DNA of 64,000 nucleotides from Marinobacterium zhoushanense (GCF_014641945.1 NZ_BMIJ01000007.1:248001-312000), one strand, 5' to 3'; counted from the first letter of the stretch, positions 34,633 through 44,031 are shown. Numbers and translations: made by a program. Notes: generated from the sequence alone by a model not told the origin.

Positions 34633-35483
34633 GTGTCGCTGTGGTTCTGGCGGCGACGGTAGATGCCCAGCCGGATATCCGAATGACAGTTTAGCTGCCC
34701 GCGCTCGAGGAGGGCAGTATGGACCGCGGATTTGATCCGCTGGCCGTGCGGCGTCATCATCAACAGGTCATCGATCCCCTGGGCGTTATCGATCTCGAAG
34801 TCGAAGCTTAGCCTGTCGGTGCGCAGGTGTTCGAACAGGCTGTCCAGCTCTGCTGTCGGATCATATTCGCGCTGGCGCACTTCATCGTAGATCAGCTCGC
34901 GCAGCTCCATCAGATGGCTGGGGCCGGGCCAGACCACGATCAGCAGCCCGCCGGGCTTGAGCGCCTGGGCCATGGGCGCGGGCATCACCCGGCTGAACAT
35001 CAGCGTTAGCGCGTCCAGCGAACCATTGGGCAGCGGGATATCGGCGCCGGTGGCGACCAGCCAGTCGATACTGCTACTGCGCTTGCAGGCGGCCTTGACA
35101 GCATGCTTGGAGATATCGAGTCCGGCAAGCTGGGGCGCAAAGCCGGCGGCGCTCAACGCCTCTTCGATCTGCATGGTGTAGTAGCCTTCACCGCAGCCGA
35201 GATCAAGCAGGCGTGGGCTCTGGATCCCAGACAGCTCGGCTATCAGCAGTTGATTCAGCTGTTCGGCGATCAGCCAGTAGTAGCCGGCATCGAGGAAGCG
35301 GCGCCGGGCCTGGATCATCTCGCTGTTATCGCCCGGATCCTTGGACTTTTTGCGTTGCGCGAGAAGCAGGTTCCAATAGCCCTGGCGGGCACGGTCGAAA
35401 CTGTGGCCGGCTTCGCAGCGCAGGGATTTGACCTCGGCGTCCACCTGCAGCGGCGTGTGACAGACCGGGCAGCTCAGTTGCAT
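34629..35483 (-). CDS. rlmA: 23S rRNA (guanine-745 N1) methyltransferase RlmA
   Basis: The 284-residue enzyme starts with a zinc-binding finger (Cys5, Cys8, Cys23, His27 in SCPVCHTPL and LRCEAGHSF). The RlmA-typical RQGYWNLLLAQ and DNSEMIQARRRFLDAGYY follow, then a SAM-binding fold from about residue 90 (LLDLGCGEGYYTM). It methylates G745 in helix 35 of 23S rRNA. The ATG is preceded by AAGGA; a GTG one codon earlier is possible. It follows dapE by a few bases and overlaps the next membrane-protein gene. Confidence 0.92.
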   Translation of the reverse strand: MQLSCPVCHTPLQVDAEVKSLRCEAGHSFDRARQGYWNLLLAQRKKSKDPGDNSEMIQARRRFLDAGYYWLIAEQLNQLLIAELSGIQSPRLLDLGCGEGYYTMQIEEALSAAGFAPQLAGLDISKHAVKAACKRSSSIDWLVATGADIPLPNGSLDALTLMFSRVMPAPMAQALKPGGLLIVVWPGPSHLMELRELIYDEVRQREYDPTAELDSLFEHLRTDRLSFDFEIDNAQGIDDLLMMTPHGQRIKSAVHTALLERGQLNCHSDIRLGIYRRRQNHSDT

Positions 35484-35490
35484 CACGTGC

Positions 35491-36633
35491 TCAGTCCTTA
35501 GCCAGCAGGCGGGCGAGGATGTTCTCGTACAGCGCCGACAGGGTGTCCAGATCGGCCACCTTCACCCGCTCGTCAATCTTGTGAATGGTCGCGTTAACCG
35601 GGCCGAGTTCAACCACCTGGGCGCCGGTGGGGGCGATAAAGCGGCCATCCGAGGTACCGCCGGAGGTGGAGAGTTCGGTCTCGAGGCCGGTGATGGCGCG
35701 AATCGCTTCGCGGCTGGCGTCGACCAGACTGCCGGCGGCGGTGAGGAAGGGATTACCGGACAGAATCCAGTCGATATCCCACTCCAGCCCGTGCCGGTTG
35801 AGGATCTCGCAGACACGCTGCTTCAGCTCCTCGGCGCTGCTCTCGGTGGAGAAGCGGAAGTTGAACGCTACCTCGACCTCGCCCGGTACCACGTTGGTGG
35901 CGCCGGTGCCGGCGTGGATATTGGAGATCTGGAAGCTGGTGGGCGGGAAAAACGCGTTGCCCTCGTCCCATACCGTAGCGGCAAGCTCGGTCAGCGCCGG
36001 TGCTGCTTCGTGGATCGGGTTGCGCACCAGGTGCGGGTAGGCCACATGGCCTTGGATGCCGCGCACCTTCAGTGTACCGCTGAGCGAGCCGCGACGGCCG
36101 TTTTTGATCACGTCGCCGACCTTGTCTGTGCTGGAGGGCTCGCCGACGATGCACCAGTCGATCTTCTCGTTACGCGCTTCCAGGTGGTCGATCACGCGGG
36201 TGGTACCGTTAATGAACGGCCCCTCCTCATCGGAGGTGATCAGCAGGGCGATGGAGCCCTGATGATCCGGGTGGTGTTCGATGAAGCGCTCCAGTGCAGT
36301 CATGAACGCGGCGATGCTGCCCTTCATGTCCGCCGCGCCACGGCCGTACAGGTAGCCCTCCTCGACGGTGGGCTCGAACGGCGGGTGACTCCACTTCTCC
36401 GCGGGCCCGGTGGGCACCACATCGGTATGGCCGGCAAAACAGAACAGCGGCCCCTCGCTGCCGCGACGTGCCCAGAGATTGGTCACCTCTTCGAACGGCA
36501 GGCGCTCGATATGAAAGCCGAGCTTCTCCAGGCGTTCGATCATCAGCGCCTGGCAACCGGCATCGTCGGGAGTGACCGAGGGGCGGCTGATCAGTTCGCA
36601 GGTGAGTTCCAGGGTTTCCGAGCGTGTGGACAT
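35491..36633 (-). CDS. dapE: Succinyl-diaminopimelate desuccinylase DapE
   Basis: The 380-residue M20-family metallohydrolase removes succinate from N-succinyl-LL-DAP in the lysine/DAP pathway. Zinc ligands and catalytic residues are visible: FAGHTDVVPTG near residue 65, GRGAADMKGSIAAF near 97, TSDEEGPFINGT near 132 and the C-terminal segment SGGTSDGRFIAPTGAQVVELGP. The length is usual. It lies 50 bases after dapD on the same strand, with dapC further upstream, so the succinylase steps are clustered. It ends just before rlmA. Confidence 0.97.
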   Translation of the reverse strand: MSTRSETLELTCELISRPSVTPDDAGCQALMIERLEKLGFHIERLPFEEVTNLWARRGSEGPLFCFAGHTDVVPTGPAEKWSHPPFEPTVEEGYLYGRGAADMKGSIAAFMTALERFIEHHPDHQGSIALLITSDEEGPFINGTTRVIDHLEARNEKIDWCIVGEPSSTDKVGDVIKNGRRGSLSGTLKVRGIQGHVAYPHLVRNPIHEAAPALTELAATVWDEGNAFFPPTSFQISNIHAGTGATNVVPGEVEVAFNFRFSTESSAEELKQRVCEILNRHGLEWDIDWILSGNPFLTAAGSLVDASREAIRAITGLETELSTSGGTSDGRFIAPTGAQVVELGPVNATIHKIDERVKVADLDTLSALYENILARLLAKD

Positions 36634-36685
36634 GACAGGTAGGGCCTCGCAGGAGGGGCGAAGCAGACACTCCGCCCCGTCCGGT

Positions 36686-37717
36686 TTAGTTGTGCTTGTG
36701 CAGTTCTTCGTTCAGTTCGATCGCGCTCTTGTTGGTTTTCACCTCGATGCGACCGTTCTGGGAGTTGCGGCGGAACAGCAGGTCGGTCTTGCCGGCCAGC
36801 TCGGATGCCTTGATCACGCCCACTTCCTGATTCTGGTCATCCAGTACGGTGACCTTGGAACCGCCGGTGACATAGAGTCCGGCTTCCAGCGTGCAGCGAT
36901 CGCCCAGCGGGATGCCGAGACCGGCGTTGGCGCCGAGCAGGCAGTTCTCACCGACCGAGATCACCACGTTGTTACCGCCGGACAGGGTGCCCATGGTCGA
37001 AGCGCCACCGCCGATATCGGAGCCGTTGCCGACCACGACGCCAGCGGAGATGCGGCCTTCGACCATGCTCACGCCCAGCGTGCCGGCGTTGAAGTTGATG
37101 AAACCCTCATGCATGACGGTAGTGCCTTCACCGACATGAGCACCGAGGCGGATGCGCGAGGCGTCGCCGATACGGGTGCCGGTCGGAACCACGTAATTGG
37201 CCATTTTCGGGAACTTGTCCACCGACAGTACATCCAGTACCCGGCCCTGGGCGCGGGCGGCCAGCTGGCGGCGGGGCAGGTCTTCCAGGGCGATGGCGCC
37301 TTCTGAGGTCCAGGCCACGTTGGGCAGCAGGCCGAACATGCCGGTCAGGTTCAGACCGTGCGGCTTGACCAGACGCTGGGACAGCAGAGACAGCTTCAGG
37401 TACACCTCGGCGGTGCTGGCCGGAGCATCGTCCTGCTCCAGGATGCAGAGTACGATCGGCTGCTTGCTGCCTTCCAGCACTTCGGTGATCACGGCCTGAT
37501 CTTCGGCATCGACGGAGAGGAACGCCTCTTCGAGCTTTTTCAGCGTCGCCGCGTTGATCTCGAGCGCGGCGTTGCCGCCGCTGTAGTCCACCACCTTGGA
37601 CACGGCTTCGATCAGCTTGGCGTCGGCAGCGAGCAGCGGTGCGTTGTAGTAGACCTCGAGCCAGTCACCGGCGCTGGATTTGGTTCCGACACCCAGGCCG
37701 AATGCGAAGTTTGCCAT
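36686..37717 (-). CDS. dapD: Tetrahydrodipicolinate N-succinyltransferase DapD
   Basis: The 343-residue enzyme succinylates tetrahydrodipicolinate in lysine and DAP synthesis. It is the long DapD type found in Pseudomonas and relatives, with a mixed N-terminal domain and a left-handed beta-helix of hexapeptide repeats from about residue 170 to 290 (ASRIRLGAHVGEGTTVMHEG, VSMVEGRISAGVVVGNGSDIGGG, NCLLGANAGLGIPLGDRC). It lies between the Spx/ArsC-like gene and dapE on the same strand, with small gaps. This fits one dap transcript. Confidence 0.96.
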   Translation of the reverse strand: MANFAFGLGVGTKSSAGDWLEVYYNAPLLAADAKLIEAVSKVVDYSGGNAALEINAATLKKLEEAFLSVDAEDQAVITEVLEGSKQPIVLCILEQDDAPASTAEVYLKLSLLSQRLVKPHGLNLTGMFGLLPNVAWTSEGAIALEDLPRRQLAARAQGRVLDVLSVDKFPKMANYVVPTGTRIGDASRIRLGAHVGEGTTVMHEGFINFNAGTLGVSMVEGRISAGVVVGNGSDIGGGASTMGTLSGGNNVVISVGENCLLGANAGLGIPLGDRCTLEAGLYVTGGSKVTVLDDQNQEVGVIKASELAGKTDLLFRRNSQNGRIEVKTNKSAIELNEELHKHN

Positions 37718-37745
37718 CTTGATATCCTCGTATTTCGTTTAACTG

Positions 37746-38096
37746 TTATGCCACGCCGAGCAGGGCGGCGTAGTCGTCAGCCTTGAAGCCGATACGGATC
37801 TCGCCGTTGTGCTCCAAAACCGGTCGTTTGATCAGTGTGGGCTGCTCCACGAGCAAGGCGCGCAGCCCCTCTTCATCCAGGTTGTCGCGCTGCTCCGCCG
37901 GCAGTGCTCGCCAGGTGGTGCCGCGCTTGTTCAGGACGGTCTCCAGACCCAGCGCATCGCACCAGCGATCCACCTGGGCCCGCTGCAGGCCATCCTTGCG
38001 CAAATCGTGAAACTCGAACGCCACGGTATTGGCTTCCAGCCATTTGCGTGTCTTGCGTACCGTGTCGCAGTTACTGATTCCGTACAGGGTCGTCAT
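37746..38096 (-). CDS. Spx/ArsC-family reductase (YffB-like)
   Basis: The 116-residue thioredoxin-fold protein has a single Cys near the start (YGISNCDTVRKTRKWLE) and the family C-terminal segment PTLIKRPVLEHNGEIRIGF. Members called YffB or Spx/MgsR-like resemble arsenate reductase but lack its full set of cysteines. The role is unclear, possibly glutathione-linked thiol reduction. It sits between dapC and dapD, an arrangement also seen in Pseudomonas and related genera. Confidence 0.9.
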   Translation of the reverse strand: MTTLYGISNCDTVRKTRKWLEANTVAFEFHDLRKDGLQRAQVDRWCDALGLETVLNKRGTTWRALPAEQRDNLDEEGLRALLVEQPTLIKRPVLEHNGEIRIGFKADDYAALLGVA

Positions 38097-38108
38097 GGGC
38101 GCTATTCC

Positions 38109-39317
38109 TTACAGCGTTTCCACGTAGCGGCGGATACGCTCGGCCGCTTCGATGACCTCTGACACGGTGGCGACCAGCGCCATGCGCACGAAGCCGGCGC
38201 CGGGCAGGCGGCCGTCGGCCATCGGCCGGGACAGGTAGCGGCCGGGCAGCACGGTCAGGTTCTGTTGCTCGAACAGGCCGCGGGTGAACTGGTCGTCATC
38301 GATCGGGGTCGGCGTCCACAGGTAGAAGCTGGCGTCCGGTGTCTTCACGTCCAGTACCGGCGACAATACCTTGATGGCGGCGTCGAACTTGTGCCGGTAT
38401 TGGCTGCGGTTCTCCAGCACATGGGCTTCATCGTTCCAGGCGGCGATAGAGGCCAGCTGGTGCTGAATCTGCATCGCCCCGCCGTGGTAAGTGCGGTAGA
38501 GCAGGAACGGCTCGATCAGCTCGGCATCACCGGCGATAAAACCGGAGCGCAGACCGGGCAGGTTGGAGCGCTTGGACAGACTGTGGAACACCACGCAGTT
38601 GCGGTAGTCGTGGCGACCCAGTTCGGCGCACGCCTGCAGCAGTCCTACCGGAGGTTTCTCCTCGTCGAAGTATAGTTCCGAGTAGCACTCGTCAGAGGCG
38701 ATGATGAAATCATACTCGTCGGCCAGTGCGATCAGTTTCTTCAACTGCTCCATATTGTGTACCGCCCCGGTCGGATTGCCGGGGGAACAGACGAACAGCA
38801 GCTGAGTGCGCTTCCAAATATCGGCCGGAATCGCGTCATAGTCCGGGATAAACCCGTGCTCTGGCAGGCATGGCAGATAGTAGGGCTCGGCACCGGACAG
38901 GTAGGCCGCGCCCTCGTAAATCTGGTAGAAGGGGTCCGGCAGCATCAAAAGCGCGTCGGGACTGCGCTGGATAGCGGCTTGGGCGAAGGCGAAGATCGCC
39001 TCGCGGGTACCGTTGACCGGGAGCATGTGCCGCTCCGCGCTGAGGCTGCCGTCTTGTAGCTTGAAGCGGCGGGTACACCAGTCCGCCATGCTCTGACGCA
39101 GTTCGAGCATTCCCACCGTCGTGGGATAGACCGATACCTTGTCCAGATTCTCGCGCAACACGTCGAGCACGAACGGCGGCGCCGGATGTTTCGGCTCACC
39201 TATCCCCAATGAGATGTGTTCGAGACCGGCCGGCGGTGTGACGCCCTGCTTGAGCAGCGCGAGCTTTTCGAACGGGTAGGGCTGCAGGCGATCGAGATCT
39301 GGATTCATACGGCTCAT
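38109..39317 (-). CDS. dapC: Succinyldiaminopimelate transaminase DapC
   Basis: The 402-residue class I PLP aminotransferase moves the amino group from glutamate to N-succinyl-2-amino-6-ketopimelate. The PLP lysine lies in FHSLSKRSNLPGLRSGF (about residue 247), with SPGNPTGAV near 180 and the C-terminal Arg in FVRMALVATVSEV. It begins with the DapC-typical MNPDLDRLQPYPFEKL. The gene has AGGAAA before its ATG and leads the dapC - Spx-like - dapD - dapE run. It diverges from the glycerophosphodiesterase gene at 39500. Confidence 0.94.
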   Translation of the reverse strand: MSRMNPDLDRLQPYPFEKLALLKQGVTPPAGLEHISLGIGEPKHPAPPFVLDVLRENLDKVSVYPTTVGMLELRQSMADWCTRRFKLQDGSLSAERHMLPVNGTREAIFAFAQAAIQRSPDALLMLPDPFYQIYEGAAYLSGAEPYYLPCLPEHGFIPDYDAIPADIWKRTQLLFVCSPGNPTGAVHNMEQLKKLIALADEYDFIIASDECYSELYFDEEKPPVGLLQACAELGRHDYRNCVVFHSLSKRSNLPGLRSGFIAGDAELIEPFLLYRTYHGGAMQIQHQLASIAAWNDEAHVLENRSQYRHKFDAAIKVLSPVLDVKTPDASFYLWTPTPIDDDQFTRGLFEQQNLTVLPGRYLSRPMADGRLPGAGFVRMALVATVSEVIEAAERIRRYVETL

Positions 39318-39499
39318 AAGAGTTTCCTTCTAACCCGTACCAGGCGTGCGGATTTGGCAGCGGTTCGGCAATAAATAGGGCCGCAAAGTATACCGGATGG
39401 CGGACGTTGGGCCAATTGGCGCAGTAGCTGGCGAGCGGAATCCACAGTCGAAAACACTGGCTTATACTCTGTCTAAGGCATCGAAAGGGAAGAGGGATC

Positions 39500-40225
39500 A
39501 TGCTGGCGAGCGGCATTCCACGCATCATCGGTCACCGCGGCGTGCGCAAGCTGGCGCCGGAAAACTCGCTCAGCGGCGTGCGCGAGGCGGCGCGGCAAGG
39601 GGTACGCTGGGTCGAGCTGGATGTCACTCTGCTCGGCGACGGCACGCCGGTGATCCACCACGACGACGATCTGGCCCGGCTGTGTGGCCGACCTCAGCCG
39701 CTACGCAACCTGAGCCTGGCGGATCTGCCGCGGATCGATATCGGCAGTCATTATCGCGATTCGCCGCCGGAACCGCTGCCGACACTGGCGGAGATGCTGA
39801 CGCTGCTCGACGAGCTGGATATGGGGCTGAATCTGGAGGTGAAAGATCACGGCGACGACCCGCGCTATGTGATTCAGAGAATCGCGCCGGTGCTCGAGCG
39901 TTTCGACCCCGAACGACTGATCGTTTCAAGTTTCAGTGCCGAACAGTTACGTCAGTGCCATCTACTGGTACCGGATCTGAGACGCGGTTTCCTGACCGCC
40001 GGGCTGCCACCGGATTGGCCGCTGCTGCTGGAACGGTTGGGCATTTACAGCATTCATTATCGTTGGCAGGCGCTGAAAGAGAGCACGCTGAGTCTGCTCA
40101 AAGCGAGCGGTTATCCCGTGATCTGCTGGACCGTCAACCACCGTAAGGCGGGTACGCGTCTTCTGGAGCAGGGGGTTACGGCACTGATCACCGACGATCC
40201 AGGGCCGTTTGCGCGCTATCTCTAA
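39500..40225 (+). CDS. Glycerophosphodiester phosphodiesterase (GDPD family)
   Basis: The 241-residue cytoplasmic enzyme (no signal) splits glycerophosphodiesters from phospholipid breakdown into glycerol-3-phosphate and an alcohol. Catalytic motifs are IIGHRGVRKLAPENSLSG (residues 9-26), WVELDVTLLGDGTPVIHHDD near 37-56, LNLEVKD near 110 and CWTVN near 212. A decayed relative of its 3' end lies at 43832-44031, on the other side of the hut genes and in the same orientation. The gene converges on hutG with a 28-base gap. Confidence 0.93.
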   Translation: MLASGIPRIIGHRGVRKLAPENSLSGVREAARQGVRWVELDVTLLGDGTPVIHHDDDLARLCGRPQPLRNLSLADLPRIDIGSHYRDSPPEPLPTLAEMLTLLDELDMGLNLEVKDHGDDPRYVIQRIAPVLERFDPERLIVSSFSAEQLRQCHLLVPDLRRGFLTAGLPPDWPLLLERLGIYSIHYRWQALKESTLSLLKASGYPVICWTVNHRKAGTRLLEQGVTALITDDPGPFARYL

Positions 40226-40253
40226 CTGTCGCCTGTCTGAATGCGGGAGCGCT

Positions 40254-41060
40254 CTAGGCTCCGGCATAGGTACTCCGTCCCCACTCGAGCGTTTCCGACA
40301 GCAGCGCCTTCAGCAGTCGTGCTGTCGGTTTGGCCAATGTTGGATCGTAGGCGAAGGGCTCCCGCTCCTCCATGTAATTGCACTGGGCCAGTTCCAGCTG
40401 CACCGCGTGGATGTTACGGGCCGGATCGCCATATTGGCGGGTGATGTGGCCGCCCTTGAAACGTCCGTTGAGTACGTGGCTGTACTCCGGGTGCCGTTCG
40501 CAGACGGCAACCAGACGTCGGGTCAGCGCCGGATCGCAGCTGGCGCCGTCGTTGGTACCCAGGTTCAGGTCCGGCAGCCGGCCCTCGAACAGGCGCGGCA
40601 CCCGCGAGCGTATGGAGTGGGCATCCCAGAGCAGGGCATAGCCGAACTCGGTGCGCAGTCGCTCCAGCTCTGCCTGCAACTGCTGGTGGTATGGGGTCCA
40701 GATCTCGGCCAGATAGCGGGCACGCTCCCCGGCGCTTGGTGTTTGATCGGGGCGATAGAGCGGCCGACCATCGAACAGCGTCTCCGGGTAGAGGCCGGTG
40801 GTGGCGGTGGTGTACAGCGGCTTGTCGTCGGCCGGACGGTTCAGGTCGATGACGAAGCGTGAATAGCGAGCGCTCAGCACGCTGGCACCCAGGTCGACGG
40901 CGAAGTCGTACAGTTGTGGAATATGCCAGTCGGTATCGGCCAGGTTGCGCGCCTCGTCGACCAGCCCCTCCGCGACCGCCGGTGTCAGCTCGATACCGGG
41001 GTGGGGCATGCTGATCAGCAGCGGCAGCTCGCCACGGCTGAAGTTCAGGACCTTATCCAA
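40254..41060 (-). CDS. hutG: N-formylglutamate deformylase HutG
   Basis: The product has about 268 residues of the HutG type, which splits N-formylglutamate into glutamate and formate in the last step of the five-step histidine pathway. Motifs are LPLLISMPHPGIELTP near the start, LLWDAHSIRSRVPRLFEG near 155 and LNGRFKGGHITRQYG near 205. The start is probably TTG at 41060, which has GAGGAG at good distance and overlaps the hutI stop; an ATG at 41078 is the alternative. It is coupled to hutI upstream. Confidence 0.9.
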   Translation of the reverse strand: MDKVLNFSRGELPLLISMPHPGIELTPAVAEGLVDEARNLADTDWHIPQLYDFAVDLGASVLSARYSRFVIDLNRPADDKPLYTTATTGLYPETLFDGRPLYRPDQTPSAGERARYLAEIWTPYHQQLQAELERLRTEFGYALLWDAHSIRSRVPRLFEGRLPDLNLGTNDGASCDPALTRRLVAVCERHPEYSHVLNGRFKGGHITRQYGDPARNIHAVQLELAQCNYMEEREPFAYDPTLAKPTARLLKALLSETLEWGRSTYAGA

Positions 41061-42258
41061 GGAAAATCTCCTCTGCATTGCGGAATACACGTTTCGGCAG
41101 ATCGCCGCCGAGCCAGTAGGCCAGTTCGGCGGGGCGGGTGATATCCCAGGCAATGAAATCAGCCTGCTTGCCCACCTCCAGGCTGCCGTGACTCTGCTCG
41201 AGTCCAAGCGCGCGAGCGGCGTGCAGGGTGACGCCGGCCAGCGCCTCCTCCGGCGTCAGGCGAAACGCCGTGCAGGCCAGATTCAGCATCAGCCGCAGCG
41301 ACAGTGCCGGCGAGGTGCCGGGGTTGAAGTCGCTGGCCACCGCCATCGCCACACTGTGCTTGCGTAGCAGCTCGATCGGTGGCAGTTGGGTTTCGCGAAG
41401 GGTGACGAAGGCGCCGGGAAGCAGTACGGCAACGGTGCCGGCCTCGGCCATGGCGATGGCGTCTTCTTCGGTCATGTACTCCAGATGATCGGCCGACAGC
41501 GCCTGGTAGCGCGCCGCCAGACTGGAACCGTGCAGCGACGACAGCTGCTCGGCGTGCAGCTTCACCGGCAGCCCCAGCTGGCGGGCGGCGATGAACACCC
41601 GCTCCACCTGCTCCGGTGAGAACCCCAGGTGTTCGCAGAAGGCGTCCACCGCATCGACCAGCTGTTCCTGTGCCAGTGCCGGCAGAATCTGCTCGCACAC
41701 CAGTGCAATATAGTCGTCGCTACGCCCGGCATACTCCGGCGGCAGGGCGTGGGCCGACAGGCAGCTGGTGCGTACGCTCAGCGGCAGTCTCTGCGCCAGT
41801 TGCCGCGCCACGCGCAGCATCTTGCGTTCGTTGGCCAGATCCAGGCCGTAGCCGGATTTGATCTCCAGTGTGGTAACCCCCTCTCGCAGGAAGGCGCGGG
41901 CGTATCTTTCCGCCTTGGTCAGCAGCTCCGTCTCGCTCGCCTCGCGTGTGGCGCGCACGGTGCTGGCGATGCCGCCGCCCTGAGCCGCGATTTCGGCATA
42001 GCTGACGCCCTGCAGGCGCTGCTCGAACTCGGCGCTACGGTCACCGCCGAATACCAGGTGGGTGTGGCAGTCGATGAGCCCCGGCGTGACCCAGGCCCCG
42101 CCGAGATCGGTACTGCTCGGGCAGGACTCCTCCAGCTCGGCGCGCGGGCCGATCCAGGCGATCTTGCCCGCTTCGGTCAGGATCGCCACGTCCTCGATAA
42201 TGGAATAGTGCCCGCCCTGCAGGGTGGCGGCATGGCAGTTGTACCAAAGATGCTTCAT
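41053..42258 (-). CDS. hutI: Imidazolonepropionase HutI
   Basis: The 401-residue amidohydrolase opens imidazolone propionate to N-formimino-glutamate. Metal and substrate motifs are LIDCHTHLVFGGDRSAEFEQR near residue 65, LEIKSGYGLD near 130, KLHAEQLSS near 235, SADHLEYM near 265 and SDFNPGTSP near 310. The length is normal. It is the first gene of hutI-hutG and is divergent from hutF, with a HutC-type palindrome in between. hutH, hutU and hutC are not in the window. Confidence 0.95.
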   Translation of the reverse strand: MKHLWYNCHAATLQGGHYSIIEDVAILTEAGKIAWIGPRAELEESCPSSTDLGGAWVTPGLIDCHTHLVFGGDRSAEFEQRLQGVSYAEIAAQGGGIASTVRATREASETELLTKAERYARAFLREGVTTLEIKSGYGLDLANERKMLRVARQLAQRLPLSVRTSCLSAHALPPEYAGRSDDYIALVCEQILPALAQEQLVDAVDAFCEHLGFSPEQVERVFIAARQLGLPVKLHAEQLSSLHGSSLAARYQALSADHLEYMTEEDAIAMAEAGTVAVLLPGAFVTLRETQLPPIELLRKHSVAMAVASDFNPGTSPALSLRLMLNLACTAFRLTPEEALAGVTLHAARALGLEQSHGSLEVGKQADFIAWDITRPAELAYWLGGDLPKRVFRNAEEIFLG

Positions 42259-42342
42259 TGCAAACCTCCTGCAGGGGTTGAGCGATACGCTACGGCTGAT
42301 TCGTAGCGATGTGAATTTACAGACGTCTCTAATATCTATATA

Positions 42343-42352
42343 TGTATATACA
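42343..42352. promoter_or_regulatory. HutC-type operator between hutI and hutF
   Basis: The palindrome TGTATATACA lies in an AT-rich patch in the hutI/hutF divergent region. It resembles the TGTATGTACA-type core bound by the HutC repressor, which is released by urocanate. It could control both directions. No hutC gene is in view. Confidence 0.55.
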
Positions 42353-42383
42353 ATAAATCGTACTTCGAAAAGAGGGGCCTGTC

Positions 42384-43754
42384 ATGCCGGCTTACTTCGC
42401 TGAACGTGCGCTGCTGTCTCAGGGCTGGGCGCAGAACGTGCGCTTTGACGTATCCAATGATGGTGTGTTGCAGACCATCAGTACCCATGCCGCATCCGAA
42501 GGCGCGGAGGTGCTGCGCGGTCCGGTGCTTCCCGGTATGCCCAATCTGCACTCCCACGCCTTCCAGCGCGCCATGGCGGGGCTGGCGGAGGTGGCCGGCG
42601 ATCCCAACGACAGTTTCTGGACCTGGCGTGAGCTGATGTACCGGATGGTCGGCCGGATGACGCCGGAGCAGCTGGAGGTGATCGCCCAGCAGCTGTATAT
42701 CGAGATGCTGCTGGCCGGTTACACCAGTGTGGCGGAGTTTCACTACGTACACCACGGGGCCGGTGGTCAGCGTTATGCTCAGCCGGAGGAGCTGGCACTG
42801 CGTATCAGCCGTGCCGCCCAGACCAGCGGTATCGGTCTGACCCTGTTGCCGGTGCTGTACAGCCACTCCGGCTTCGGCGGCCTGCCGCCCAGTGCGGGAC
42901 AGGCGCGCTTCATCAACGATGTGGACAGCTATCTGCGGCTGTACGGATCGATCGGGGCACATCTGGAGCGTCAGTCGCAGCAAACGCTGGGGCTCTGCTT
43001 CCACTCGCTGCGCGCTGTGACTCAGGAGCAGATGTCCGAGGTGCTCGGGACCGTTGGCGGCTCAGACCCTGTCCATATCCATATTGCCGAACAGCAGAAG
43101 GAGGTCGATGACTGCCTGGCCTGGTGCGGCAGACGACCGCTGCAGCGACTGTACGACACCATGCCGGTGGATGAGCGCTGGTGTCTGGTGCATGCCACCC
43201 ATGTCACTGCGGAGGAGGTGGCATCGATGGCGAACAGCCAGGCGGTGGCGGGCCTCTGCCTGACCACCGAGGCCAATCTGGGCGACGGCATCTTTCCCGC
43301 CACCGATTATCTGGCCCAGGGCGGGCGCTTCGGTATTGGCTCCGACAGCCACGTCTCGCTGAGTGTGGTCGAGGAGTTGCGCTGGCTGGAGTATGGCCAG
43401 CGCCTGCGCGACCAGAAGCGCAACCGTCTGTATCGTGACGATCAGCCGATGATCGGGCGCACGCTGTACGACGCGGCCCTCAGCGGTGGTGCCCAGGCCC
43501 TGGGTCAGCCAATTGGCGCGCTGGCGGAGGGCTTGCGTGCCGATCTGCTGGTGCTTGATGGCGAGGATCCCTACCTCGCCGCGGCGTGCGGCGATGAGAT
43601 CCTCAATCGCTGGGTGTTTGCCGGTCGCAACAGTCAGGTCAGGGATGTGATGGTCGCTGGGCAATGGGTGGTACGCGATCGCCAGCATCCACAGGCCGAG
43701 GCCAGTGCACGCCGATTCCGCCAGGTGCTGACCTCGCTGTTGGGGGCAGAGTAG
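42384..43754 (+). CDS. hutF: Formimidoylglutamate deiminase HutF
   Basis: The 456-residue amidohydrolase turns N-formimino-glutamate into N-formylglutamate and ammonia, the step before HutG. Motifs include GMPNLHSHAFQRAMAG near residue 55, HIHIAEQQKEVDDCL near 235, LVHATHVTAEEV near 270 and GIGSDSHVSLS near 320. Its presence with hutG shows the five-step (formylglutamate) route, as in Pseudomonas. It is divergent from hutI-hutG and is followed by the GDPD remnant. Confidence 0.95.
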   Translation: MPAYFAERALLSQGWAQNVRFDVSNDGVLQTISTHAASEGAEVLRGPVLPGMPNLHSHAFQRAMAGLAEVAGDPNDSFWTWRELMYRMVGRMTPEQLEVIAQQLYIEMLLAGYTSVAEFHYVHHGAGGQRYAQPEELALRISRAAQTSGIGLTLLPVLYSHSGFGGLPPSAGQARFINDVDSYLRLYGSIGAHLERQSQQTLGLCFHSLRAVTQEQMSEVLGTVGGSDPVHIHIAEQQKEVDDCLAWCGRRPLQRLYDTMPVDERWCLVHATHVTAEEVASMANSQAVAGLCLTTEANLGDGIFPATDYLAQGGRFGIGSDSHVSLSVVEELRWLEYGQRLRDQKRNRLYRDDQPMIGRTLYDAALSGGAQALGQPIGALAEGLRADLLVLDGEDPYLAAACGDEILNRWVFAGRNSQVRDVMVAGQWVVRDRQHPQAEASARRFRQVLTSLLGAE

Positions 43755-43831
43755 TGCGCCAGGGCTAACTACTGCTACCGTAACGGCTCCGCGAGGGCTC
43801 GGCCCTACGGCCAAACTGATCGGCTCTATTG

Positions 43832-44031
43832 GAACGCCTTGGGATCTTCAGCGTTCACTACGAGCGGCAAGCGCTGGATGAACACAATCTGAAACTGCTG
43901 CGTGCGTTGCCAGCGGCTACCCACTGATCTACTGGACCGTCAACGATCTGATCGCGGGGGTGCGGCTGTTGATGCAGGGGCGGACCGCGCTGATTACAGA
44001 TGATCCACAACCGTTTCAACGGCTGCTCTGA
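43832..44031 (+). pseudogene. Remnant of a glycerophosphodiesterase 3' end
   Basis: Two frames joined by a frameshift near 43910 give ERLGIFSVHYERQALDEHN and then SGYPLIYWTVNDLIAG plus TALITDDPQPFQRLL, ending in TGA. This aligns over the last 65 or so residues of the intact enzyme at 39500-40225 (ERLGIYSIHYRWQAL, SGYPVICWTVN, TALITDDPGPFARYL). Amino acid and base differences are many, so it is an old or foreign copy, not a recent duplication. It lacks the catalytic N-terminus and a start. The rest of 43755-44238 holds only a TATAAT-like element near 44214. Confidence 0.8.
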
